From Cepaea nemoralis (taxonomy: Eukaryota > Mollusca > Gastropoda > Stylommatophora > Helicidae), in the NCBI GenBank assembly GCA_014155875.1, contig JACEFZ010028141.1:88501-152500 (forward strand): a stretch of 64,000 nt of DNA, read 5' to 3'. How positions within the stretch are numbered: the first letter of the stretch is position 1; every line of letters starts with the position of its first letter. Of this stretch, positions 10,441 through 20,694 are shown in pieces. A program made the position numbers and the translations under genes. The notes below the pieces were generated by a model. The model had not been told where the DNA came from. It did no database searches and worked only from the letters and a program-made list of their open reading frames with translations.

Positions 10441-10665
10441 CTGGTCTAGGGGTAACGTCTTTCTCCGTAATCCCGTATATTATCATGAGTAACGTAACCT
10501 GCGCGAGAATCGGTAGCAGTTCTCACCGCGTTGGTAACTTAGGGGTATGTGAGCAGTTCGTTCAGAAAGCAATGGCAAACTACTGAACGTAATCTTGCCT
10601 AGTACATCAACAGCAGCTGAAAAATGCTGGTGTTGACTGCAACGTCCTGTAAGGGATATGCAATA
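10441..10665 (+). repeat. SINE family Sd copy
   Basis: Starts with the tRNA-like TCTAGGGGTAACGTC head, with CTTTCTCCGTAATCCCGTAT. Continues with CAGAAAGCAATGGCAAACTA, CTGAACGTAATCTTGCC, CATCAACAGCAGCTGAAAAA, and ends GACTGCAACGTCCTGTAAGG. This block order defines Sd, the commonest family here. Confidence 0.85.
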
Positions 10666-10814
10666 TTTAAAAAAAATTACCTGACTAAGAAAACAAGGGG
10701 AAACCATCACATTCATTTCCTAAGAATGCATTTATGAGCAGTCGCATAGCCAGATTCATAGTAGAATGACGTGTAAAAGAGCACACCAGACTTCGGATGT
10801 CTTTCTTTTCATCG

Positions 10815-10928
10815 TCTATGTAAAACACTAAAGCACATTGTGCTCGACCCATATTTCCTAGCCCAATGGGTACTCGATGTGGTCATAAATATACCGACCC
10901 TATGATATTTTTTGTTACCCATTGTAGG
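10815..10928 (-). repeat. SINE family Sb fragment
   Basis: Contains GTGCTCGACCCATATTTCC, CCAATGGGTACTCGATGTGG and TTTTTTGTTACCCATT, matching the minus-strand Sb order. The LINE-A relic starts immediately after it. Confidence 0.5.
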
Positions 10929-12006
10929 TTGTTGCTTTATTGACTACACAAAGGCTTTCGATAAAGTGAGACATGTCGACATGATAAGGATGCTTGAAGA
11001 TCTACAAATTGATGGAAAAGACTTAGACTTGTAAGAAACACATATTGGAAACAACAAGCTGCCATAAGAATTAATAATTAAGTAAGTCAATATCAGCCTA
11101 TTAAGAGAGGTGTGAGATAGGGATGTGTAGTGTCTCCAGATCTGTTTTCCCTGTATAGTGAAAATATTTTCAGAAATATAGAAGATATGGAAGGAATCAA
11201 CATTCGGGGACGATGCATCAATAACATTAGATATGTAGATGATACAGTCTTGATTGCAGACAATGAACAGGACCTGCAACATTTAGTATATGCGGCTGTT
11301 GCATACAGTGAACAACTAGGATTAGAATTGAATTATAAGAAGACACAGATTATGGTCGTCACTGGGAAGAAGGAAATACCACAATGTAATATACAAGTAA
11401 ATGGGCATATTCTTAAACAAGTGAATCAGTACAGTTATCTCGGAACAGTCATAACATCAGATGGGAGATGATTTGAAGAGATTAAAATAAGAATCGCCAT
11501 GGCGAAAGTTGCCTTTAGCAAGATGAAAAACATACTGACCAATAAAAAGATGTCAATTGAAACGAGAAAAAGAGTGCTGAAGTGCTACATAGAACCTATA
11601 CTTTTGTATGGATGTGAAGCGTGGACAATGAGCAGACAAGCTGAAAAACATCTGATGGCTGTGGAAATGTGGTTTCTGAGGAAAATGCAAAGAATACCAT
11701 AGACAGACAGAAAAACCAATGAACAAGTCCTTCAAGAAACAAATGAAGATCGTAAACTGATTAGAGACATTAGACGTAGACAGTCAACATTTTTTTGGGC
11801 ATGTTATGAGAAGAAATGACTTGGATAACTTGGTGACAACTGGCAATATCAAAGGGAAGAGACCAAGGGGAAGACCGAGAAGTAAATACCTGGATGGCTT
11901 GGCCACGTGGCATAGTTGAGACAGAAACACGGAGCTGATCCACGACTCTGGTGATCTAATGAGATGGCAAAACATGACCGACCACGCTTACCGGCATGGC
12001 GCATGA
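10929..12006 (+). pseudogene. LINE-A reverse transcriptase fragment, 5'-truncated and broken
   Basis: Begins inside the RT palm at CFIDYTKAFDKVRHVD (first catalytic Asp), runs through a stop-containing stretch, then MSPDLFSLYSENIF, NNIRYVDDTVLIAD (the YxDD box, here YVDD), YLGTVITSDGR, the thumb/C-terminal IEPILLYGCEAWTMSRQAEK and EMWFLRKMQRIP, and ends near the GGCGCATGATGGATGG tail. Stops occur at 11034, about 11118, 11469 and 11700. The 5' part (APE endonuclease and fingers) is absent, as in most dead LINE copies. The best-preserved relative is at 51311-52391. Confidence 0.85.
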
Positions 12007-12384
12007 TGGATGGCTTGTAGGTTGTGTCAACCTGGGAGAAAAACTGAAAGCAGGTACATATTCTGTCTGTATTGCGTATTTGTGAGTTCAGGAGCAAGAT
12101 ATGCATCTAGGTAGTAATTTCCGTTATTTTTCGGGTGCACACAAAGCAACAGAGCTGGGCAAATAACCGTACGAAGATAGCCAGCAGTTACACATAGCAA
12201 TTATTCCGCTGGAAAAGACTTCTTTAGAACGCCCGTCTAGCAAGTGCAATACCACCTGCTTCATCTCTTAGTCATTCCTGAAGTTATTACTCCGATCACC
12301 TTGAGTGGTTCACACACTTATGGCTAGGTCTAGAGGATGTATGGGAGAGTAGAGCTAGATGTGTGTTTGCCGGCCTGGTGGGTT

Positions 12385-12850
12385 TAGGTTCGGATCCGCA
12401 CCGATACGGATTTATAAAATTTATCTTTTCTCCGAGATCACCACAGCCTAATATGGTTACCAGGAAATGCCTTGGGAAGTAAAGGCGACCGGCGCGATAC
12501 TAACCATATCATCCACCGAGTATCGTCTGGTCTATAATACAGTAATATGCGTCTAACACCTGTGTGGGACGTGAGAGTGCCCTACCGTACCAGTAGTCTT
12601 GGGCTCGATCTGTTTCAGGGCTGTTTCAAATTTATAAAATGTGCCTGGGTTCACAGATCGACCCAACCTAAAATGGTACCAGAAAATAGTTTAGGTAGTC
12701 AAACCAAGCGGCGTGATACCAACCACATACCCTTTGGGTTTATAAAAATGTGGGACTAGCTTCATGTGCCCAAAACGTATTAGCATATAACAGGAAACTT
12801 TATACCAAAGCGCCCTAAGGCACGTAAAAGGGTCCTTTAGTTCTTTAAGT
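12385..12850 (+). repeat. Two adjacent SINE family Sb copies
   Basis: Copy 1 (12385-12555): box-B-like GGTTCGGATCCGC, ATACGGATTTATAAAATT, CCTAATATGGTTACCAGG, GCGACCGGCGCGATAC. Copy 2 (about 12590-12850): GGCTCGATCTG, ACCCAACCTAAAATGGTACC, AAGCGGCGTGATACC, TAAGGCACGTAAAAGGGTCC. The end TAAAAGGGTCCTTTA also ends the copy at 35905-36165. The hAT at 12859 was inserted just past copy 2. Confidence 0.65.
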
Positions 12851-12858
12851 TCCTAGAG

Positions 12859-13235
12859 TAGTGGTTCTCAACCGGTGGGGAATTTCCCCCCTCTCCCCCA
12901 GAGGGAATGTTAGGGTTTCCAGGGGGGGGGGGGGGAAATTAAGATTATTTCAAGATCACGTTAATATAAGAACCGATTACTTGATATTGTTTTTCCCTCA
13001 ATATTTTACGGTTCTGTACTTCCCGTCCTTCTGCAATTCGTTCTATAACGTAAGTAGACCCGCAAATCACTATTTTATGTAGGCGTCTAGGCTTGTTCTA
13101 GTATGTGTTATTAAATTTTGCTGTGTAGAGGTGGGGGTATTTATAGGGAGGAAATAAGAAAAAAAAGGGGGGGGGGGTGACATTCTAAACATATGGTGAA
13201 GGGGTGCATGGGCCAAAAAAGGTTGAGAACCACTG
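12859..13235. mobile_element. Small non-autonomous hAT element with perfect 8-bp target duplication
   Basis: Left end TAGTGGTTCTCAACC, right end GGTTGAGAACCACTG: inverted repeats of the typical hAT kind. Flanked by TCCTAGAG at 12851-12858 and again at 13236-13243, a perfect 8-bp duplication as hAT transposases make. The 377-bp interior has G and C runs and no transposase frame. It must have been mobilised by an enzyme made elsewhere. Confidence 0.92.
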
Positions 13236-13549
13236 TCCTAGAGGATGTGTAGTTCTGGATTATTAGAACTCTTGTACGGGCGCTATTAGGCAGAACATTA
13301 CTCAGTCTTAACAAACTATCTGTACTTGGAAGTCATTGTAGGTCGAGAGTTTCATCAGAAGATATTTATACGTGATACTAATGAAAGTGTTCTCTCTATG
13401 CACGCATTGCTCTGTAATATTCCTTCTTTCATCACAAAAGAGAAGCAACAGCTGATCATTACTTGCAGAACGTATTCGGTTTCGGTAATGAGGTATAACT
13501 GGTACCATTAATATTGGATCTATTCGCTTGTTGTTGTAGACGAGGACGG

Positions 13550-14835
13550 AGCGCGTATGGAAATGTCTCGAGAGATGTGATGTCGGTTCTTGACATAATT
13601 CACATGAATTAAACTCTATGAAGACATCAGCTTTGCTGGCCGTCTTGGTTGATCACAAAAGTGTCATCTCTAGTGTCAGTTATTATTAGGCGCCCATTAT
13701 TTTGTTTGTTTGTTTGTTTGTTTGTTTCAAAGCACTGCAGATGTTCTTAACATGCATCAACACATCATTGTTTAAATTCTGGAGTCATCTATGGCATCAA
13801 TTTGTGGAACTGGTGCACAGCACATCTGTTGTATGTGCGGAACCTTGAGCAATGACCAGCAGTGCTGTCATTTCTTTCAGAGTCACTTGTCGATTTTCTA
13901 CCTCGTCACATTTCATTGCTGCAACAGATTATAAGGTTATACAACTTGTGTCTGACTAGATCCGACAAAAGTCTGTGGCAGAGCGCAAGCTGTTAAGGAA
14001 TTTCTTCCTCCATTCGATGTTAATGGGAGCGTACGGGAGTGTCTCACGGGAGCGTATGAGAGTGTCTCTAGTACTGTGATGTCAATTATTGATTTAACTA
14101 ACAACTCAGTAAGGAGTTATGGTGCCATCTTTGCTCGCGGCCTTAACTCACGGTTGACAACACTGATGTCATTTCCAGTAACAATTATCATTACGTGCCC
14201 ATTATCTGTTGTTTCAAAGCGCCGCATATGTTCCTAACCTGCATCAATATGATTGTTTAAATATTGAGTCAGCTATGGTATCAAACATGCTTGGCAGGTC
14301 CGCATAGCCGAATGGATAAGAATGCGTGTTCTTAAACATCCGGTGTGCTGATGCCGAGGTTAGCGGTTCATCCCCTACACCAGACAGTTGGACTAAAATG
14401 TTGACCTGTCATCCTTGACTTGAGGACGTAAATTACAAGTACCTCTGAAGTCGGAGTGGGTTCGCCTGATGGCGAGGGATACTGTTAATAGGGAAAGCTA
14501 AAATAGTGTGCATGGACTACGCTTGAGTTAAAAGCGAGCGAGCGCAAAAAAACACAAAAAACTTGCCTGTATTTTGTGGAACTGGTGAACATAATATGTT
14601 GTATGTTGAGCCTTGTATAAATATTAGTACTGCTGTCATTTCCTTCACAGTCGCTTGGTGATCTTCTGTCACTGCACATTCTATTGCTGCAACCGGCTCT
14701 GGGGTTACAACATATTTGTCCTAATGGACGCGGAAGCGATCTACACTGAGGTTACAACTTATGTGTTCGACTGGACGCGGAAGCGACCTGCCACAGAATT
14801 CAACCTGTTTAGGAATTACCGACTCCATTCGATCT
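13550..14835. repeat. ~490-bp direct tandem duplication, second unit split by a SINE
   Basis: Unit 1 (about 13550-14030) and unit 2 (about 14035-14835) share the order: GTGATGTC...TTGA, TTATTATTAGGCGCCCAT / TTATCATTACGTGCCCAT, TTCAAAGC, TTGTTTAAAT, TTTGTGGAACTGGTG, CTGCTGTCATTTC, CATTCTATTGCTGCAAC-like, CTCCATTCGAT. Unit 2 is interrupted by an Sa SINE at 14293-14560. Unit 1 has a (TTTG)n run at 13702-13727. No coding function seen. Confidence 0.75.
14293..14560 (+). repeat. SINE family Sa copy inside the duplication
   Basis: Clear tRNA-like head: CATAGCCGAATGGATAAGAA (A box) and AGCGGTTCATCCCC (B box), then the Sa body GACAGTTGGACTAAAATGTT, CCTTGACTTGAGGACG, CTACGCTTGAGTTAAAAGCG and an A-rich end. 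The head resembles a Ser/Leu-type tRNA with a long variable arm. Confidence 0.8.
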
Positions 14836-14880
14836 TACTGGAGTTGTATGCATTTCACTGAACCTTACTTTTTTTTTTTC

Positions 14881-15118
14881 GCGTTTCCATCCTGTTTCAG
14901 GATATTGCGGTCAACACCAGCATCTTTCAGCTGTATGTTGATTCCTAGGCTAGATTACGCTCATCAGCACGCCACGACTTTCTGAGCGACAGGCTGCATA
15001 CTCTCATAAGTCACTAGCGTGACTCGAACCACTTCTAATTCTCGTCCACTCACGTTGACTACGAGAGTATTCGGGATTAACGGAGAAAGCTGCTAACTCC
15101 TCGGCCAGACAGCCGGCA
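14881..15118 (-). repeat. SINE family Sd copy
   Basis: Reverse-strand order: GGATATTGCGGTCAACACCA, CATCTTTCAGCTGTATG, GCTAGATTACGCTCATC, then the decayed head AGAAAGCTGCTAACTCCTCG and GCCAGACAGCCGG. Confidence 0.8.
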
Positions 15119-15954
15119 ACTGAATCTTATTGATGATGTTATATAGGTTTCAATCTTTTGGTACTCAAAAACTGACAACAGGACGTTGTTTATCTTTGGA
15201 GCACGAAAATAGTAAGGTCAGTGGTGGACTGGTTAGAGTGTCAGATTGTTTGATAGCTAATGACTATGTGGGACCTGATCACTACGCCTCATTTAAACTT
15301 TAGACACAATTTAAATTGTTAATATCCGTTTAGTAGCCTTGTCGCCTGGCAACCAACATTTTTAGACCCATTCCGTCACTGAATGAGGTTATTATCTTTG
15401 TACTCATAATGTGACGTCATGTTATTTCAACCCCATAGCTATAACATCTGCAGGACGACATAACGTCTCCAACAACAAAGCTGCCAACGGACATGATAAT
15501 GCCACGGTGTTTGGAATATCTATCACAAATTTAAGGTTTCTATTTGAAGCCCCCAAAGTCTAACCGACTTCTGTTACACAAACTAAGCCAAACCAACATG
15601 TTGTTCTAACATATCGCTCCCGCGCGATCTCATTCGCCATTCAATTCAATTATCGATACAATTTTTTTTGCTATTTTTATCGTAATCATAAAAACGTCAC
15701 AGAGAAGCATTAACCAGAAATAACTGGCAAGCTAAAACATCGATCGAGCAGTCCAGATAATCAAAACCAGTCAAATGACGCAAGGCAAGCTAGGGTCAGT
15801 TCTTGTTTTTCGACCAGAATATCTATGTAGGTCATTTGAACGTTCAAAAGGAAATAAATATTGTAGGTGTATTTTAAAGCTTTAGATGTAGGTACTGAGA
15901 TGCTGCAATGGAAAATTACTGTCAATATATTATTATTATTTTTTTTTTTTTTTT
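15119..15954. other. No gene seen; weak tRNA-headed SINE trace near 15210
   Basis: At 15220-15290 there is an A-box-like TGGACTGGTTAGAGTG and a B-box-like GGACCTGATCAC with SINE spacing, but no sister copy in the window. The rest has no coding signal. A long T run lies at 15940-15956. Confidence 0.35.
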
Positions 15955-16645
15955 TTACATAAGTGAAGGTTTGAATAACGAAGACACATAGCATAGATTG
16001 TACGATTTATTGCCTGGCACATTTCGCGGCATCTCGTCAGGTACATACTGCAGAAGTCACACAACATAGAGTAATAATAATACAAGAATCTACCCCTCTG
16101 TATGCAACATCTAATTGCATTTACCAATTCACATGCAGGTGCGAGTCTACCTACATCGGCAGAACAGAGCGGCAGTTACACAGCAGTGTTGTTGAACACA
16201 TATCAAACTGGATTGACAAGAAACTACACACAAGCGATAGGATCATGGGAAGGCTGACACACCACAATTATAAACTTCCGGCATCGTCCATTGCACGTCA
16301 CGTCTTGGAAACCGGTCATGCAATTCATAGAGACAGTGCTTTTTGCGTGTTGTTTCATACACAAAATAGTCGTTTGTTAAAGTTTGCAGAAGCGATAATA
16401 ATCCATCCGCATAGGCCAATTTTGTGCAAACAGAAAGACATGATAGTCAATTTAAAATTACCGTGGTAAACAATTGATATTACTGTGTGAACATGTGTAC
16501 AATTAAGCTTGAACGATGTATCTAGTTATTTTATTCCATGTTGTGTGACTTCTGACGAGATGCAGCGAAATGTCGCAAGCAATAAATCATACAATCTATG
16601 ATTTGTGTCTTCGTTATTCACATTTACTATGGGAAAACATTGTTT
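15955..16645. mobile_element. Penelope-like 3' fragment flanked by inverted terminal motifs
   Basis: Left arm 15955-16085 is the terminal motif on the minus strand; right arm 16530-16645 is the same motif on the plus strand. Shared blocks, read outward, are TGTTGTGTGACTTCT, CTGACGAGATGC, GCGAAATGT, GCAATAAATC and TGTGTCTTCGTTATTCA. Between them lies the endonuclease fragment. The right arm has lost the GCAGTATGTAC-type bases just before CTGACGA. Such inverted partial copies are a known habit of Penelope elements. Confidence 0.75.
16087..16469 (+). pseudogene. Penelope-like GIY-YIG endonuclease fragment
   Basis: Frame reads CIYQFTCRCESTYIGRTERQ, then LHSSVVEH, SSIARHVLETGHAIHRD, FCVLFHTQNSRLLKFAEA and ends KDMIVNLKLPW. 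It matches the 1329-1963 fragment throughout but starts later, at the YATSNCIYQF position, so RT and linker are missing. The upstream start is not an ATG; the piece is a truncated copy. The GIY-YIG strand and following Arg are present. Part of it carries no stop, so decay is recent or slight. Confidence 0.8.
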
Positions 16646-16748
16646 TGATAAATGAAGGTGTATGATAATAAATAAGTCGGTATATATTGGTGACAACTGG
16701 CACTTTCTGAATGGATTTTATTTTATATAGAGCATATTACGTATTTGA

Positions 16749-18443
16749 GTTGACCCAACTGAAATAATTAACAGCGAAAATGGAGAACCAATAAGTGAAC
16801 AAAAACAGATCCTAATAAGATGGAAGCAGTATTTCGAACAACTTCTCAACATCCCATCAGATGTCACAGGAATTCAAGAGACCTACACAGATGTCACCGA
16901 GGAACTAGAACCAGACATACTAAAAGAAGAAATTATAGAAGCCATCAGATTAGCCCCATTAAACAAATCACCAGGACAGGATGAAATACCAAATGAACTA
17001 ATTAAAGCAGCAAGGGAAGTAGGAACATCTTGGCTACATAGACTATTCAACCATGTTTGGGTAGAACAACAGACACCACGAGACTGGGGAAATGCCATAA
17101 TTATCCCAATTTGGAAAAACAAAGGCAGCAAAAGAGATTGCACACAATACAGAGGCATTTCACTGTTGAGTCATACTGGGAAAATATTTTGCAAAATTCT
17201 TGAAAAAAGATTACGAACTACTTTAGAACCCCAGCTAAGCGAAACGCAGCTTGGATTTAGGAAAAACAAAGGATGCACAGACGCCATTTTTGCTCTTAGA
17301 CAACTTATAGAAAAATCAATTGAATTCAATGAAACACTCTACTTAGCCTTTGTCGACCAAGAAAAGGCATTTGATAGGGTAGATAGAAACAAGCTGTGGG
17401 AAATCCTTAAACAATATGGAGTGAGTACACATCTAACAAACCTATGCAGAAGTTTATACAACAACAGTGAATGCATAGTGAGAGCAACTGGAGAACACTC
17501 AGAACCCTTCACCATAAGATCTGGAGTACGACAAGGTTGTGTCCTGTCCCCTCTCTTGTTCATAACATATATAGACAACATATGTAAAGAAACCAGCCAA
17601 GCAGAGACAGCAAGAATACCGCATGACGAGAACACAGAAGAAGAACCATCTGCAAATCTAACCATTAGAGAACTCCTGTTTGCGGACGACCAAGCACTAA
17701 TAGCAAAATCAGAAGCTGAATTACAAGACCACATGAATAGTCTAAACGAAATGTGTAGGGAACATAACATGAAAATTAGCACAAGCAAAACAGAGGTAAT
17801 GACTATAACTAAAGAAGAACAAACAGCAACAATTCACCTAAACGAACATCCCTTGAAACAAGTAAAGAGCTTCAAGTACCTAGGAAGTATAATATCATCA
17901 AATGGCAGATCAGAAGACGAGATCGAAAATAGGTGCAATAAGGCAAATCAACTCATTGGACAAATGGCACCAATACTAAAGAACAAACATGTATCAATAA
18001 CTACTAAGAAAGCACTTTACAACACAATCTTCCTACCAACTCTCTGCTACCAATGCCAAACCTGGACAATGACAGAAAAAGAGAAAAGAAAAATCACAAC
18101 AACAGAAATGAGGTTTCTGAGAAGAATACTCAACGTATCAAGAAGAGATAAGATCAGAAATGAAGAAATCAGGACTAAAGTAGGGGTTAAAGCTGCTCTA
18201 GATTTTATTAGAAAGCAGCAAGTCAAATGGTTTGGCCATGCAAGTAGGCTACCAGTCAACAGCATGCCACAACAAGCAATGATGTACAGACCAGATGGAA
18301 ACAGAGGAAGAGGCCGACCACGTAAACGTTGGACGGAGGGAATAACAGAATCCATGGGAATGTCGATATACGAAGCCCATAACCGGGCACTCTCACGAAG
18401 TTTATACTTCACCTCGACACCGCAAGGTACAAGAGGAACATGA
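16749..18443 (+). CDS. LINE-B reverse transcriptase, open frame of ~564 residues, 5'-truncated
   Basis: The frame is open from the TGA at 16746 to the stop at 18441-18443, though the first ATG with context is internal (17166). In order: a pre-RT linker (LNKSPGQDEIPNELIK), RT block WGNAIIIPIWKNKGSKRDC, QYRGISLLSHTGKIFCKILE, TQLGFRKNKGCTDAIFALRQ, FVDQEKAFDRVDR (first Asp), IRSGVRQGCVLSPLLF, the catalytic LLFADDQALIAKS, then FKYLGSIISSNGRSEDEIEN, the TLCYQCQTWTMTEKE block and a C-terminal RKQQVKWFGHASRLP and GRGRPRKRW. No stop or shift interrupts it, so it is the best-kept RT of its family here. The upstream APE endonuclease is missing, so it is a truncated insert and cannot move by itself. Related broken pieces lie at 39900-40770, 42866-42985 and 47595-47885. 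Confidence 0.92.
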   Translation, partial: VDPTEIINSENGEPISEQKQILIRWKQYFEQLLNIPSDVTGIQETYTDVTEELEPDILKEEIIEAIRLAPLNKSPGQDEIPNELIKAAREVGTSWLHRLFNHVWVEQQTPRDWGNAIIIPIWKNKGSKRDCTQYRGISLLSHTGKIFCKILEKRLRTTLEPQLSETQLGFRKNKGCTDAIFALRQLIEKSIEFNETLYLAFVDQEKAFDRVDRNKLWEILKQYGVSTHLTNLCRSLYNNSECIVRATGEHSEPFTIRSGVRQGCVLSPLLFITYIDNICKETSQAETARIPHDENTEEEPSANLTIRELLFADDQALIAKSEAELQDHMNSLNEMCREHNMKISTSKTEVMTITKEEQTATIHLNEHPLKQVKSFKYLGSIISSNGRSEDEIENRCNKANQLIGQMAPILKNKHVSITTKKALYNTIFLPTLCYQCQTWTMTEKEKRKITTTEMRFLRRILNVSRRDKIRNEEIRTKVGVKAALDFIRKQQVKWFGHASRLPVNSMPQQAMMYRPDGNRGRGRPRKRWTEGITESMGMSIYEAHNRALSRSLYFTSTPQGTRGT

Positions 18444-18605
18444 TGAGATGATGAGAGATGAGATGAGTTTTCTTTGCAATTTAGATGGACGTAATACATA
18501 GATATGACAATAGCTCGGGGTATCATTGGAGGTATTGAGAAAAAAAAAGCACGGATACATCTCTAGCACTATAAATCTCTAGACTGTACGCTGCAATACG
18601 AATCA

Positions 18606-18690
18606 TGAACATCATCATCAACATCATCATCAATATCACCATCAACATCATCATCTTCATCATCTTCATCAACATCAAGATCATCAAGAC
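18606..18690. repeat. (CAT)n/(ATC)n microsatellite
   Basis: About 85 bases of ATCATCATCAA-type units, a usual 3' companion of the LINE copies in this window. Confidence 0.9.
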
Positions 18691-18819
18691 GCAAATCCTT
18701 CGCAGAACTTCCCTCTAATCACAGCCTAACGAAACGACATTCCATCACATGACTCTTTCCCGCCACGCGAATTTTCCTGCCCAGCGTGTCTTTAATATCG
18801 CGCGTTCACTGTCGTGTTA

Positions 18820-19066
18820 AAAAAAAAAAAGTCGTTTAAAAGTCGACAGGGTCGACTTCATTGCACCGGGTTTTATCCCATATGGCTCAGTCTCTTTCCG
18901 TAGCGCAGAAAGCGTCGCACAAAGCACGAACTCCGTAGTTCTAGCGACGTCCCACAGGAGACTCCGAAAAATTTTACTCGTGAACCGAAGGACGCGGCCC
19001 GGAATCGAACCCACAAATTTCGGAGCCCGAGTCAAACGGCTTAACCATTTCGCCACGGAGACTCCC
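18820..19066 (-). repeat. SINE family Sc copy with perfect 14-bp target duplication
   Basis: Flanked by TCACTGTCGTGTTA at 18806-18819 and 19067-19080. On the minus strand it starts with a tRNA-like head (A box GTGGCGAAATGGTTAAG, B box GGGTTCGATTCCGGG), then the body ending GTCGACCCTGTCGACTTTTA and a T-rich 3' tail. Both polymerase III boxes are nearly canonical, so this copy looks young. Confidence 0.92.
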
Positions 19067-19080
19067 TCACTGTCGTGTTA

Positions 19081-19648
19081 GTCGACCACCATCTTGTCTA
19101 CGGAGAAACATACCTTCTATTCATGTCACACCCCCCCCCCCCCCCCCCCCCGAATACCTCTGTAATACAGGATGAGACCTACGTGTTGTAGAAGACGGGT
19201 TAATGCTGCTTGCCCTTTACAGGACGTCGCGATCAATCCCAACTTTAAAATAGTTCATAACTAAACACACATGCATTGTCTGGCGCACATAGAGGTAGAA
19301 GAAAGGAATACAGACCAGAGAACGCCTTAGACAATTTATAGCTTTAGTTACCAACTCTAAGGGGATTTATTCGAAAAGTTTACATTCAGTAGTTCATCAT
19401 TGCTTTCTGAACATAAAGTTCACGTGTAAGTCTAACTAACTGACTGGTGTGTGGACTGAACCTACAATCCCCACTATCAGCGCACTGGAAGTTAAAGCGC
19501 AAGCGCATTACTATTCACAGCCAAGTTGACCTCTAGAAGAAGATAAAACACCGCGAGGAAATAAACGTCTAGACGGTCTCATTCTGTTACATGAAAATAT
19601 TTGTTTTGGATGCGACACAAAATAATTAGCCAATTTTCTTTTCCCCCG
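19081..19648. other. Poly(C) run and no gene
   Basis: An uninterrupted C run at 19130-19151, probably a slippage region. The rest has no recognised coding frame or repeat. Confidence 0.5.
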
Positions 19649-19877
19649 CATATCCTTTACAGGACATCCCTGCTAACATCAACATCTTTCAGCTGTTTGT
19701 TGATTTCTTGGTAAGATTACGCTCAGTAGTTTGCCATTGTTTTCTGAACGACCGGCTCACATACCCCGTAAGTTGCCAACGCGGCGAGAACCGCTACCGA
19801 TTGTCGCCCAGGTTACGTTCCTCACGTGGATATACGGGATCCGGAGAAAGCAGTTAACTCCTAGGGCCAGGGAGACC
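19649..19877 (-). repeat. SINE family Sd copy
   Basis: CATATCCTTTACAGGACATC, AACATCAACATCTTTCAGCT, GTAAGATTACGCTCAGTAGT, TTCTGAACGACCGGCTCACA, and a head ending GGCCAGGGAGACCG. A well-preserved copy. Confidence 0.88.
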
Positions 19878-20084
19878 GACAATTAGCAAATTAGCAACTA
19901 TCAATTTGTAAAGATTTTTGGCACTATTTTAGTAGAAATACGCTTGAGAACTTAGTGACAATTAAAGTATTGCTTTGTGATCTGGCAGCTTCTGTAACTT
20001 GTACTGTTCAAAACGTGTTGGTGTTGCCTTTTCTTTGGAGTAAATAAGGCAGGCCGGAAGAGGGCAACACGTAGTCTCTAAATT

Positions 20085-20170
20085 CAGCCCTGACTTTGGG
20101 CTATGGAGACGTATAACTCCATGTTACAAACTATCGTCTATCTAGACGGCGAGGTGCTAGTCATTTAGTC
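20085..20170 (+). repeat. LINE-D 3' untranslated fragment
   Basis: CAAACTATCGTCTATCTAGA and CGGCGAGGTGCTAGTC match the sequence following the zinc-finger stop of LINE-D at 50975-51035 (CAAACTATCGTCTGTCAAGA). A third, weaker copy lies near 54470-54500. Confidence 0.45.
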
Positions 20171-20394
20171 ATTCTCGCGAATGTATCCTTTCAGTTTTAT
20201 TTCTGGGCACTTGGTTGGATGGAGTCTGCTGACAAGGCAACACCTAACACCTGTGCAGGACACAATACCAACATAGGGCTAATCTCAGCCAGCTGTTATG
20301 TGATGTGATGAACCTTTGTCTGGTTACATCCTAATATGTCTCTTTATAGATGTGAAATTCCATTACCGTTCTTGCAAGCTTCACTGGTTTCTCG

Positions 20395-20645
20395 AAATCT
20401 ATACACCATGTGCCATGCTGGTAAGCCATTTCACTCGATTACCAGAGTCATGGAAGAGCTCAGTGTTCCTGACTCCACCATGCCACGTAGTCAAGCCGTC
20501 CAGGTATTTACTTCTCCATCTTCCCCTTGTTCTCTTCCAATCGATCTTGCCAGTTGTCACCAAGTTCTCCAATTTATTTCTTCTCATATCACGTCCAAAA
20601 TTTTTGACTGTCTACGTCTAATCTCTGGAATTAGCTTCCAGAATT
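20395..20645 (-). pseudogene. LINE-A 3' terminal fragment
   Basis: Minus-strand frame shows MRRNKLENLVTTGKIDWKR, RSKYLDGLTTWHG, NTELFHDSGNRVKW. This is the extreme C end of the LINE-A protein. All RT motifs are missing. Confidence 0.8.
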
Positions 20646-20694
20646 AGACCGGAAATGTGAAATAGTCACATTTTCGATCTAGACTCATTGCTAT

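Noticed and set aside
17339..17788. 149-residue minus frame inside LINE-B
   Set aside because: Opposite-strand shadow of the RT; no domain.
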